Shown here one piece after another: positions 23,670 through 32,476 of a DNA stretch of 64,000 nucleotides. A program made the position numbers and the translations under genes. Source of the DNA: Halothermothrix sp. (GTDB lineage Bacteria > Bacillota > Halanaerobiia > DY22613); assembly GCA_016841825.1 (NCBI GenBank), contig JAENYK010000015.1:1-64000 (forward strand), in the 5' to 3' direction. A model generated the notes under the pieces. It was not told the DNA's origin. It did no database searches and was given only the letters and a program-made list of their open reading frames with translations. Position 1 is the first letter of the stretch. Each line of letters opens with the position of its first letter.

Positions 23670-25583
23670 CTATAAGCCCTCACTTTGCTGACTTACTAAC
23701 TCATCATTATTGTAAACTTCGATTTTGGCAGGTCCTACCGTCCAGACGTTTTCGATCAGAATATAATCATCAGGATGATGAATCTTATCATATATAATAT
23801 CTCTGCCGTTACTATCTTCAACGACAACCTGAATTTTCTGTTCATATGGTCCCCCAGGAACCCGTATATTCACCCGGAAAGATTGAACTTCAAGGTTATT
23901 GGGATTTTTGAGTCCAGTACTAACAACCAGATTAATCGGCGTACCTTCTGAAACCTGTTTTCCTGCCTCTGGTTCCTGCTTTGCGACCAAATCAGCCGGA
24001 AAACGATTCGTCTCCTCTTCAGTGACATCACCAATGACAAAATTAGCTTCTGTTATCCGCTGCTCAGCCTCCTGACGCGACAGTCCTACCAGAGCAGGTA
24101 TTGTCCCCATCACTGGTTCAGGTCCCTTGCTCAAAACAATATTAACTGCTGTGCCACTCTTTACCGATTCATTTGCAAGTGGATCCTGGGTGATAACTTG
24201 ATCTTTTGGGATCTTGGTTGTAAACTCATATTTAGTATCACCTCTGGTTAAATCAGCCTCATTTAAGGCTACATTAACCTGACGCATATCTTTACCTATT
24301 AGGTCAGGAACAATAGTCATCGTCGCCCCTTTGCTCAAGGTCAACATGATGATTCGATTCTTTTTAACTCCTTTGCCAGGCTCTATATCTTGACTCACCA
24401 CATGCCCTTCAGCCACAGTAGGACTAGAAACCTTCAGATCATTAAAACTAATCCTTAAACCTTTTTCTCTGGCTAATTGGGACGCATCCTCTTCACTCAA
24501 ATTAACAAAGTTAGGTACTTCAACTACCGGGACTTTGGTATAGCGGTTTAACCCCCATAGAAAAGCAACTCCCAATAGTGAAAAAACAACAACCATTATC
24601 GTTAAATACTTAATTAACTGTATGGCTACACTCTTGCCAGTTCCATCCTCTTTGACCTCTTTACTGGCAGCAGATTCTTTGATTCGTTGATCCTTAACTC
24701 GGGGTAAGACCTGAGTTTTATCACTATCAACATAACTCTCACTAGTCTCATTCTTTTTGACAAAAGTTTTCTCCATCTCCTGAAGAGCAGCCAACATCTC
24801 AGAAGCATCAGTATAACGCTTTTCTGGATCTTTTGCCAGAGCTTTCATAACCAGCTTATCAATTCGTTTTGGCAGTTTATCATTCAACTGGCTTGGCGGC
24901 AGAGGTTCTTCATTAATATGTTTTAATGCTACAGTAATTGGACTATCTCCTCTAAAAGGAACCTGTCCAGTTAACATCTCATATAAGACAACTCCTAAAG
25001 AATAAAGATCGGAACTGGCATTAATGGTTCCACCTCTGGCCTGTTCTGGAGAAAAATAGTGAGCAGTACCGATTACTGTCTCAGTCTGGGCCAGCGTTGC
25101 AGAATTCACAGCCCGGGCGATTCCAAAATCTGTTACTTTAACACCATTCTCCGGGGTAATCAAGATATTATGCGGTTTAATATCACAATGGATAATATTA
25201 TTCCGATGAGCCACAACCAGTGCTTCGCAAATCTGGATAGCAATATTTAAAGCCTTTTCTGGTGCTAATATCCCAGATTTTTCAATCATCTCTTTTAAAT
25301 TTTCTCCCTGAATATTCTCCATAACCAGATAATGAATATCTCCATCCTGCCCAATATCGTAAATGTTAACAACATTAGGATGGGATAAACGGGCAACAGC
25401 TTTAGCTTCCCGATGGAATCTATTGACAAAATCTTTATCTGAGACCAGCTGAGGACGCAAAATCTTCAAAGCAACCCAACGATCCAAAATCTGGTCTTTA
25501 GACTTATATACCAGAGCCATGCCACCTTCTCCCAGTATTTCGGTTAACTCATAACGTTCATTCAAAACCTTCCCAATCATCAT
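23670..25583 (-). CDS. prkC: PASTA-domain serine/threonine kinase
   Basis: A 637-residue membrane kinase. The kinase domain (residues about 10-270) has GEGGMALVYKS, the Lys in VALKIL, HCDIKPHNIL and DFGIA. The catalytic-loop Arg of HRD is Cys here. After a charged linker there is one membrane helix (about 332-352, YLTIMVVVFSLLGVAFLWGL), then three extracellular PASTA repeats beginning VPNFVNLSEEDA, VPDLIGKDMRQV and IPALVGLSRQEA, and a further beta-rich C-terminal segment. PASTA domains sense peptidoglycan fragments, and the kinase controls wall growth and dormancy exit. It is paired with the phosphatase gene just upstream. Confidence 0.95.
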   Translation of the reverse strand: MMIGKVLNERYELTEILGEGGMALVYKSKDQILDRWVALKILRPQLVSDKDFVNRFHREAKAVARLSHPNVVNIYDIGQDGDIHYLVMENIQGENLKEMIEKSGILAPEKALNIAIQICEALVVAHRNNIIHCDIKPHNILITPENGVKVTDFGIARAVNSATLAQTETVIGTAHYFSPEQARGGTINASSDLYSLGVVLYEMLTGQVPFRGDSPITVALKHINEEPLPPSQLNDKLPKRIDKLVMKALAKDPEKRYTDASEMLAALQEMEKTFVKKNETSESYVDSDKTQVLPRVKDQRIKESAASKEVKEDGTGKSVAIQLIKYLTIMVVVFSLLGVAFLWGLNRYTKVPVVEVPNFVNLSEEDASQLAREKGLRISFNDLKVSSPTVAEGHVVSQDIEPGKGVKKNRIIMLTLSKGATMTIVPDLIGKDMRQVNVALNEADLTRGDTKYEFTTKIPKDQVITQDPLANESVKSGTAVNIVLSKGPEPVMGTIPALVGLSRQEAEQRITEANFVIGDVTEEETNRFPADLVAKQEPEAGKQVSEGTPINLVVSTGLKNPNNLEVQSFRVNIRVPGGPYEQKIQVVVEDSNGRDIIYDKIHHPDDYILIENVWTVGPAKIEVYNNDELVSQQSEGL

Positions 25584-25605
25584 CTATCACCACCTTAATC
25601 AGTTC

Positions 25606-26316
25606 CTATGAGCCCGGTTTAATCAGAATTAGTGTTATATTATCCAGCCCGCCTTTTGCATTCGCAATCTCAACCATCACATTAACTTTTTCCTGTAATG
25701 AACCTTCAGCATCCAAAATATTTTCCATATCCTCATTAGTTAACATATTACTTAAACCATCAGTACATAAAAGTATTATATCAGACCTCTCCAGTGAAAA
25801 GCAATTAATTTCGATCTTTAAATCACTTTCAATACCCAATGCCTGTAATAGTAGATTTTTTTGCGGATGATGATAGGCTTCTTCTGGTGTAATCTGTTCC
25901 GCTCTCACTAATTCGTTCACCAGAGAATGGTCTGTAGTAAGTTGTAACAGTTCATGATTGCGATATAAATAAGCTCGACTATCACCCACATGCCCTATAT
26001 ATAACAGCTTATCTCTAATTATAGCAGCAGTCAAGGTTGTTCCCATTCCCCGACATGCTTCATCAGCAAGCTGTTTTTCAAGGATGTTCTGATTGGCAAA
26101 GAGAATCATATCATTCAACAATTGACTAATATCCTCTGTTTGACTGATAAATTCTCTAACTGATTTAATTGCTAATGCACTGGCTACCTCACCAGCCTTA
26201 TGTCCTCCCATACCATCAGCAACCGCAAAAATCGGTAAGCCCTCTTCGATGATGAGATAACTATCTTGATTGATCTTTCTCACCATACCTGCATCACTCT
26301 TAAATCCATACTCCAT
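25606..26316 (-). CDS. prpC: PP2C-family serine/threonine phosphatase
   Basis: A 236-residue cytoplasmic phosphatase that reverses PrkC phosphorylation. PP2C motifs with metal-binding Asp residues are present: NQDSYLI, FAVADGMGGHKAGEVAS, IGHVGDSRAYL, TDHSLVNE, LLCTDGLSNM and GGLDNITLI. GAGGTGG precedes the ATG. It lies between the FHA gene and prkC, as expected for this conserved signalling cluster. Confidence 0.95.
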   Translation of the reverse strand: MEYGFKSDAGMVRKINQDSYLIIEEGLPIFAVADGMGGHKAGEVASALAIKSVREFISQTEDISQLLNDMILFANQNILEKQLADEACRGMGTTLTAAIIRDKLLYIGHVGDSRAYLYRNHELLQLTTDHSLVNELVRAEQITPEEAYHHPQKNLLLQALGIESDLKIEINCFSLERSDIILLCTDGLSNMLTNEDMENILDAEGSLQEKVNVMVEIANAKGGLDNITLILIKPGS

Positions 26317-26327
26317 CTAAAACCACC

Positions 26328-27062
26328 TCATTTTAAACGAAATTTCAACAGGGTAGACCCAATCTGTATCTCATCATCAGACTTTAAACGAAAAGACTTT
26401 ACCTGTCTTCCATTTACAGCTACCCCATTAGTGCTCTTCAGGTCAGCAATTCGCCAATATCTCCTGCAAATAATTCTAGCATGATATCTTGAAACATTGG
26501 TGTCATTTAATACCACCTGGTTGTCCTCTCTTCTACCTATGGTAATCACCGATCCCTGAAGAATAAATATCTTTCCTTTATCAGGGCCTTCTATAACCTC
26601 TAAATTTGGTTCTGTATCTACCTTATTCTTGAAAACAAGAGTTGTATCATGTTCTCTGGTCAAAGAAAAGTCAGGTTTATCAAAGACCATAGTATTATCA
26701 CTAACACTCTCAACCTCTCTCTGCACATTATGCAAAATAGGTATCACTTTAAAACGATTTATTTTCAAACCATTAGCAGATGACTCATCCTGAACTTCAA
26801 ACTTTACCTCTGGTTCTGATAATAGATGATATCCTTTCACATCTGCATAGTTAACAATAAACTCTGTAATCTCTTTTACCATTGAGGACTTATATGGTTC
26901 AATCTGTATCATCTCTTTATTTGATACCATTACCTCAAAACGGGCAGGTACATAAATTTTGAAGAGACTTTCTGTTTTTGAAGAATCCATTAATTTACCT
27001 ATTTTTTTAGCAACAAGTTGAGGTTTAATTCCCTTCCGGCCTAATAAATCCCACAAAACCAT
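26328..27062 (-). CDS. FHA-domain protein (FhaA-like, DUF3662 plus FHA)
   Basis: A 244-residue protein. The N-terminal 120 residues fit the DUF3662 domain (KIYVPARFEVMVS, FIVNYADVKGYHLL). A linker of 50 residues follows, then an FHA domain at about 170-244: ITIGRREDNQVVLNDTNVSR, YHARI and DLKSTNGVAVNG. FHA domains bind phosphothreonine, so it is probably a target or adaptor of PrkC in the neighbouring genes. Its ATG overlaps the rlmN stop (ATGA), which shows translational coupling. Confidence 0.9.
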   Translation of the reverse strand: MVLWDLLGRKGIKPQLVAKKIGKLMDSSKTESLFKIYVPARFEVMVSNKEMIQIEPYKSSMVKEITEFIVNYADVKGYHLLSEPEVKFEVQDESSANGLKINRFKVIPILHNVQREVESVSDNTMVFDKPDFSLTREHDTTLVFKNKVDTEPNLEVIEGPDKGKIFILQGSVITIGRREDNQVVLNDTNVSRYHARIICRRYWRIADLKSTNGVAVNGRQVKSFRLKSDDEIQIGSTLLKFRLK

Positions 27063-28105
27063 CAGGATTTCACCTCCTCATTGCGTCTTCTGAGCTGCCC
27101 ACAGGCTGCATCTATATCTGTACCCCTTTCTTCCCTGATTGAGACTTCAATACCATTATTACTAATAATCTCCATAAACCCCTGGAGATTAACTCCGGAC
27201 GGTCTGCCAAATTCAAACCCCTCTACTGGATTAATAGGTATCAAATTAACATGGCACAACAGACCTTTAATTAATCTGACCAACTGTTCTGCATGTTCGG
27301 GTAAATCATTCACTCCTGCTATCACTGCATATTCAAAGGTTATTCGCCTCCTGGTAATCTTTGTATATTCACTACAGGCACTAATTAATTCTACCAGCGG
27401 ATATTTTCGATTGATTGGCATCAACTGATTTCGTAGTGCATCATTAGGTGCATGTAGAGAAATAGCCAATACCAACTGCAAATCTTCTTTTGACAGTTGT
27501 CGAATCTGAGGTACAATTCCACAGGTAGAAAGGGTTATTTTTCTAATACCAATATTAGTTCCCAGTGGATCATTCAACAATCGGATAGCTTTAATAACTG
27601 AATCATAATTTAATAGTGGTTCTCCCATACCCATCAAAACTACATTGGTTATCCGAACACTCAAATCTCGCTGAACAGCATAAACCTGCTCGACAATCTC
27701 TGCAGGAGTAAGATTTCTGATAAATCCTCCAATGGCAGTAGCACAAAAGGAACATCCCATCCCACAGCCAACTTGACTCGAAATGCAGATACTCTGTCTT
27801 CCATCAGCATAAGGTAGATAAACACTCTCGATAGTCTGCCCATCTTCCAACTGAAAAAGATATTTGATAGTTCCGTCTTTTGCCTGATGACGGGTTACCG
27901 TGTCCAGAGTAGTAATATGTGAACTCTGCTCAAGTTTAGTCTGTAAATTATGAGAGAGATTACGCATATCAGCAAAAGTTATTACATTTTTATCATGAAG
28001 CCATTTAAATATCTGAGTAGCCCGAAAACCTTTCTCTTGAAGCTCTGTAGTCAAAAATTCCTTCAATTCATCTACATTTTTGGATTTGACATCTATTTTC
28101 CCCAT
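27062..28105 (-). CDS. rlmN: 23S rRNA (A2503-C2)/tRNA (A37-C2) methyltransferase
   Basis: A 347-residue radical-SAM enzyme that methylates A2503 of 23S rRNA and A37 of some tRNAs. The cluster motif CGMGCSFC (C-x3-C-x2-C) lies at about residue 115, VLMGMGEPLLNYD follows, and the C-terminal catalytic Cys is in DIDAACGQLR. AAAGGA precedes the ATG. Length is normal. It lies between rsmB and the FHA gene in the conserved order. Confidence 0.95.
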   Translation of the reverse strand: MGKIDVKSKNVDELKEFLTTELQEKGFRATQIFKWLHDKNVITFADMRNLSHNLQTKLEQSSHITTLDTVTRHQAKDGTIKYLFQLEDGQTIESVYLPYADGRQSICISSQVGCGMGCSFCATAIGGFIRNLTPAEIVEQVYAVQRDLSVRITNVVLMGMGEPLLNYDSVIKAIRLLNDPLGTNIGIRKITLSTCGIVPQIRQLSKEDLQLVLAISLHAPNDALRNQLMPINRKYPLVELISACSEYTKITRRRITFEYAVIAGVNDLPEHAEQLVRLIKGLLCHVNLIPINPVEGFEFGRPSGVNLQGFMEIISNNGIEVSIREERGTDIDAACGQLRRRNEEVKS

Positions 28106-28143
28106 TAATCCAAAATCCTTTCTATGGCATCTGGCTATACCGT

Positions 28144-29502
28144 TTAGTCTAGTTTGCGTAATGCAGCAATGAAAAATCCTTCAGTCTCACTGATATGTGG
28201 TAAAAATTCCAGATATGGTGTGTTGAGTCCATTCTCTTGCCAGATTTCCCGCTCTTCTACGGGTAAGCAAGGACGCAAATCCAAAAGCTCAACATTCCCC
28301 CACTCTAACAAATCTTCAATAATTCCTCTGTTCTCTTCTTCAATCAAAGTGCAGGTACTATAAACCATTATTCCGCCTGGTTTAAGCCAGGATAAACCTG
28401 TTCGGGCAAGAGTTTTCTGCAATTTGACCAATTCTGTAATCTCTTGCGGTGTTTTGAACCATCGAATCTCGGGTTTTTGTGCTAAAAGACCAAAACCAGA
28501 ACAAGGTGCATCTAACAGAACTCTATCAAATTGGCCTTCTGCAAAATCAAGAATGCTAGCATCAGCACAGATCGTTTTAACATTGGTCACCCCTAATCTT
28601 TGACAAAGACCATCAATCAACGCAATCTTATGGTCATGAATATCAATTGCCATAATCTCTCCCTGATTCTCCATCAGAGCTGCCAGATGAGTGAGTTTAC
28701 CACCTGGAGCAGCACACAGGTCAACCACTTTCATCTCAGGTTGAGGATTCAAAGCGTGCGCAACTAGCATCGAAGCCTGCCCCTGTACAGTAAACAGACC
28801 ATTTTTAAACTCTGCTAATTCAGTAAATCCACTAGCATTCTCTAACAATAGACCTTCATACGGGTAAGGAAGCAAATATACATCTAACCCATAATTTTCA
28901 GATAGAGCATCTGCTAAAGTAGCAGGATTGGTCTTCAAAGTATTAGTTCTGACAATCAAGTCAGGAATTTGATTATTTGCGTTACATAATTCCATAGTCT
29001 CCTCTATTCCAAAACGTTTAATCCACAGTTCAACTAACCATTCTGGATGAGAATAGTAAGAGCTAATATATTTAACAGGTTCGTTCTCTTTATCAGGGAA
29101 AGTAACTTCATCCAATCCACGATCTATATTACGTAAAACTCCATTGACGAATTTTACAATTCCCTGATGATGATCCTGTTTAGCCAATTCAACAGTACTA
29201 TGAACGGCTGCCCGTGAAGGAATTTTGTCTAAAAATTTAATCTGATAAACCCCCATACGTAAAAGATTCCTGACTTTGACATCCAATTCTTTGATTTGTC
29301 TACGGGAGAATTGATCAATAACATAATCAATGTGCCCTCTCATCCGTAAAACTCCATATACCAATTCAGTAACCAATCCTCGATCACGGGAATCTAAATT
29401 AGCTTTGTTAATTTCTTTATTCAAAGTTAAATTAGAGTATGCTTCTTCGCTATCTATTTTAGTTAATATTTGATACACTATTTGGCGAGCTTTGTCTTTC
29501 AT
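28144..29502 (-). CDS. rsmB: 16S rRNA (C967-C5)-methyltransferase
   Basis: A 452-residue protein. An N-terminal NusB-like RNA-binding domain (residues 1-140) precedes a SAM-dependent methyltransferase: VVDLCAAPGGKLTHLA, the motif IV Cys in LLDAPCSGFGLL and the catalytic Cys in VYSTCTLIEEEN. It makes m5C967 in 16S rRNA. The ATG at 29500-29502 follows GGAGG. It sits in the usual fmt-rsmB-rlmN group. Confidence 0.94.
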   Translation of the reverse strand: MKDKARQIVYQILTKIDSEEAYSNLTLNKEINKANLDSRDRGLVTELVYGVLRMRGHIDYVIDQFSRRQIKELDVKVRNLLRMGVYQIKFLDKIPSRAAVHSTVELAKQDHHQGIVKFVNGVLRNIDRGLDEVTFPDKENEPVKYISSYYSHPEWLVELWIKRFGIEETMELCNANNQIPDLIVRTNTLKTNPATLADALSENYGLDVYLLPYPYEGLLLENASGFTELAEFKNGLFTVQGQASMLVAHALNPQPEMKVVDLCAAPGGKLTHLAALMENQGEIMAIDIHDHKIALIDGLCQRLGVTNVKTICADASILDFAEGQFDRVLLDAPCSGFGLLAQKPEIRWFKTPQEITELVKLQKTLARTGLSWLKPGGIMVYSTCTLIEEENRGIIEDLLEWGNVELLDLRPCLPVEEREIWQENGLNTPYLEFLPHISETEGFFIAALRKLD

Positions 29503-29589
29503 CAAAAGCCTCCTAACATTACATTCGACGTCATAATTGCATTATTTATCTGATTATAAAAATCCAAAAGAGATTAATATGCTGCCATA

Positions 29590-30288
29590 TTAATCTCTAT
29601 CTCTCGACATTCCAAAAAGAGCCAGCAATCTGATCAATTGACTAATCGCTGCCAGAGCTGCTGCTACGTAAGTTAAAGCCGCTGCATTTAAGACTTTACG
29701 CGAAGCCCCAATCTCATCTCTTGATAGATATCCTCCACCTTCGAGGATAGCCAGTGCTCTAGAGCTAGCATTAAATTCAACCGGAAGAGTAACCAATTGA
29801 AAAAGCACTGCCCCAGCATAAAAAAGAATACCTAAAAGTAAAAGTTGTGAACTACGAAAGAAGAAAAAACCAAAAAGTGCCAAAGGAAGTCCCCAGCGAG
29901 AACCAATATTGGCTATTGGAAAAATGGCGTTTCTAAACCCTAACGGTGCATAACTATCTGCATGTTGAATAGCATGCCCAGTCTCATGGGCAGCAACTCC
30001 CACAGAAGCCAGGGAACGTCCACTATACACTTCTGATGAAAGACGTACGACCTGATCTCTGGGATCGTAATGATCTGTCAAACGTCCACCGATTTTTTCC
30101 ACTCTAACATTATGCAAACCTTTACTGTCCAAAATGCCCCGGGCAACCTGTTCACCAGTATACCCGTTTTTATTTGGAATCTGCAAATAATGATTAAAAG
30201 TTGACTGTACTTTAGCCTGTGCCCACATCGCGATTAAAATTGCTGGAAGAACAATAATCATCGTTGGGTCAAAAAATGGAAAATACAT
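29590..30288 (-). CDS. YugP-like membrane zinc metallopeptidase
   Basis: A 232-residue membrane protein with an HExxH-type site HETGHAIQH near residue 105, and three to four hydrophobic segments (PTMIIVLPAILIAMWA, GLPLALFGFFFF, LLLGILFYAGAVLF). It belongs to the putative zinc peptidase family typified by Bacillus YugP, whose substrate is unknown. It lies between the DUF116 gene and rsmB in the conserved run. Confidence 0.88.
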   Translation of the reverse strand: MYFPFFDPTMIIVLPAILIAMWAQAKVQSTFNHYLQIPNKNGYTGEQVARGILDSKGLHNVRVEKIGGRLTDHYDPRDQVVRLSSEVYSGRSLASVGVAAHETGHAIQHADSYAPLGFRNAIFPIANIGSRWGLPLALFGFFFFRSSQLLLLGILFYAGAVLFQLVTLPVEFNASSRALAILEGGGYLSRDEIGASRKVLNAAALTYVAAALAAISQLIRLLALFGMSRDRD

Positions 30289-31047
30289 TTACATATCCCT
30301 CCCAATAAATTTTAATATCGCCTTTTCAACTTCATCCACATCAACTAATGTATTAATACAAGGTCCTTCTGGTCGAATATTGATCACACCTGTTACAGGT
30401 AAAGGATACGTATCCTGAATACCACTGGTCAGGTCCCGCTCACAGGCGACAGCAACAATTGCTTTAGGATGTAATTGTTGCACAACTTTACGGGCCAGGG
30501 TTCCCCCAGTAGCCACAGCCATATGACATCCATACTTCTCCTTAAGATCTAATAGTTTATCGATAGGACACATACCACAACGCCGACAATTATCTATATC
30601 ACTGGTAACTTTAAATTCACAGTTAAAATTCTGAATACAATGAGGCAAAAGAATCAAAATATCTTGACCGTCAACTGTTATCTCTCTAATACCTACCAGA
30701 TGGTTGGAAACTTTAATAAAAGCTTTTTGTAAATCTTCTTTTGAAAAACCTATAAACTGCCCAAAATATAAGGTCAAAGGAAATAAATATTCAACAGCCA
30801 ATCGGGTAAACATGATCAACCAGGGTATAGGTTTTTCCAGAACCAGAGTAAGCACAACACTACCGAATCCAATGGCAAAAGTTAAAAGAATCAACGAAAC
30901 CAATAGTGCCAGCACAGTCAAAACTACCCGGGTAATTGAAGTAATTCCTACAACCTGTAAATACCAGATCGCTCCTGCTATAACACTTAAACCAGTCAAT
31001 GCTAAAAACAGGATAACCACAAAAAAACGTTCTTCTCTATTTTGCAT
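30289..31047 (-). CDS. DUF116-family membrane protein
   Basis: About 252 residues. Two hydrophobic N-terminal segments (VVILFLALTGLSVIAGAIWY, TVLALLVSLILLTFAIGFG) precede a Cys-rich cytoplasmic part with CIQNFNC and CRRCGMCPI, then CHMAVATGG, VACERDL and PEGPCINT. This is the DUF116 pattern. The cysteines suggest a metal or Fe-S site, but the function is unknown. It overlaps the end of fmt by a few codons. A GTG five codons upstream is an alternative start. Confidence 0.85.
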   Translation of the reverse strand: MQNREERFFVVILFLALTGLSVIAGAIWYLQVVGITSITRVVLTVLALLVSLILLTFAIGFGSVVLTLVLEKPIPWLIMFTRLAVEYLFPLTLYFGQFIGFSKEDLQKAFIKVSNHLVGIREITVDGQDILILLPHCIQNFNCEFKVTSDIDNCRRCGMCPIDKLLDLKEKYGCHMAVATGGTLARKVVQQLHPKAIVAVACERDLTSGIQDTYPLPVTGVINIRPEGPCINTLVDVDEVEKAILKFIGRDM

Positions 31048-31981
31048 CTCCAAACACTTCACCTTTTTTGATTTCGTGTCCGTTCAAAAAAGCGCTGGTC
31101 TTCATCCGTTTGGAGTTAGCTGGCTGAATCTCCAATAACCAGAGTCTGCCTTCACCAGTCTGTACCAGTACACCTTTTTTGGAATCTACTTCAATAATCT
31201 CACCTGGTTTACCACGATTAATCCGATCCGCAATCTCAGTTTGATAGACTTTAAAAAGATTCTTTTGATACCATGTATATGCACCAGGCCAGGGATTCAT
31301 CCCCCGAATCAGATTATAAATCTCGCTGGCTTTTATCCCCCAGTCGATCTCACCATCTTCTTTCAAAATTTTTGAAGCATATGTGGCTTCTTCATGATTT
31401 TGTGGTGTTCGGGGAGCAGTACCTGCTTCAATTTGGGCCAAAGTCTGAATCAAAACCTTACTTCCAACTTCTGCAAGTAGATCATGAAGTTCACCCACTG
31501 TCATCTGTGGGTTAATCTCCACCTCTTCTTTCAAAATCATATCTCCAGTGTCCCACCCTTTATCCATATACATTGTAGTAATTCCAGTTTTAGTTTCACC
31601 ATTTATAATGACTCTATGTATCGGACCAGCCCCACGATAATAGGGTAACAAAGAGCCATGCACATTTATACAGCCAGATGGTGTTAGCTGCAATAATTCT
31701 TCTTTCAATAGCTGTCCGTAAGCAACCACAATAATTGCATCCAGATTCATCTCTCTTAATAATTGCACAAATTCTGGATTATTAACATTTTTGGGTTGAA
31801 ATACAGGCAGATTAGCCTCTATAGCCAGTTCTTTAACAGGAGTATAGCCAACCTTCTGTCCGCGCCCTCTGGCTCTATCAGGTTGAGTTATCACTCCCTG
31901 AACCTCTACAAAATCTGCATTTACCAGACCTTTCAGGCAGGTGGCTGCAAACTCTGGTGTTCCCATAAATACTACCCGCAT
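31037..31981 (-). CDS. fmt: Methionyl-tRNA formyltransferase
   Basis: A 314-residue enzyme that formylates initiator Met-tRNA using 10-formyl-tetrahydrofolate. Motifs: VVFMGTPEFAA at the start, the active-site region INVHGSLLPYYRGAGPIHR with GITTMYMDKGWDTGDMI, and a C-terminal OB-fold with WLLEIQPANSKRM. It lies directly after def, its functional partner that removes the formyl group. Confidence 0.95.
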   Translation of the reverse strand: MRVVFMGTPEFAATCLKGLVNADFVEVQGVITQPDRARGRGQKVGYTPVKELAIEANLPVFQPKNVNNPEFVQLLREMNLDAIIVVAYGQLLKEELLQLTPSGCINVHGSLLPYYRGAGPIHRVIINGETKTGITTMYMDKGWDTGDMILKEEVEINPQMTVGELHDLLAEVGSKVLIQTLAQIEAGTAPRTPQNHEEATYASKILKEDGEIDWGIKASEIYNLIRGMNPWPGAYTWYQKNLFKVYQTEIADRINRGKPGEIIEVDSKKGVLVQTGEGRLWLLEIQPANSKRMKTSAFLNGHEIKKGEVFGDAK

Positions 31982-32004
31982 ATTTCCACCTCCGTTACGA
32001 GCTA

Positions 32005-32454
32005 TTACTCTTTTTTGTGATAAATTTTGTCAGTAAAAAGTACTCCATTCAGATGATCAATCTCATGCTGTAAAGCCCGTGCTAACATAGCTTCTCCGAT
32101 AACCTCGACAACTTGACCTTCTGCGTTAAGACCCTTTACTTTAACCCAATCAGCCCGATTTACCAAATATCTCTCACCAGGTATACTCAAACATCCTTCT
32201 TCACCAATCTGAGTACCTCTTTGCTCAATGATAACAGGGTTAATCAACTCAAAAGAATCTCCATCAACATCAATTACAATAATCTGCTGAGAGACTCCCA
32301 CCTGGGGAGCTGCTAACCCCGCTCCAGGAGCATCGTACATTGTGTCAAACATATCCTGAATCAAATTTTTAGTCTTGTCAGTAATTTTTTTTACTTCTTT
32401 TGCTTTCATTCTTAATACTGGATCCCCTACTTTTCTAATATCTCGTATCGCCAT
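32005..32454 (-). CDS. def: Peptide deformylase
   Basis: A 149-residue metalloenzyme that removes formyl groups from new proteins. All three motifs are present: GAGLAAPQVG, EEGCLSIPG and QHEIDHLNG, which supply the metal-binding Cys and two His and the catalytic Glu. The ATG at 32452-32454 follows GGAGG. A longer upstream reading overlaps priA and has no support. Confidence 0.96.
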   Translation of the reverse strand: MAIRDIRKVGDPVLRMKAKEVKKITDKTKNLIQDMFDTMYDAPGAGLAAPQVGVSQQIIVIDVDGDSFELINPVIIEQRGTQIGEEGCLSIPGERYLVNRADWVKVKGLNAEGQVVEVIGEAMLARALQHEIDHLNGVLFTDKIYHKKE

Positions 32455-32476
32455 AATACAACACCTCCAAAATTTA

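Noticed and set aside
27081-27428. A 115-codon rightward ORF
   Set aside because: Antisense to rlmN, whose radical-SAM motifs are complete.
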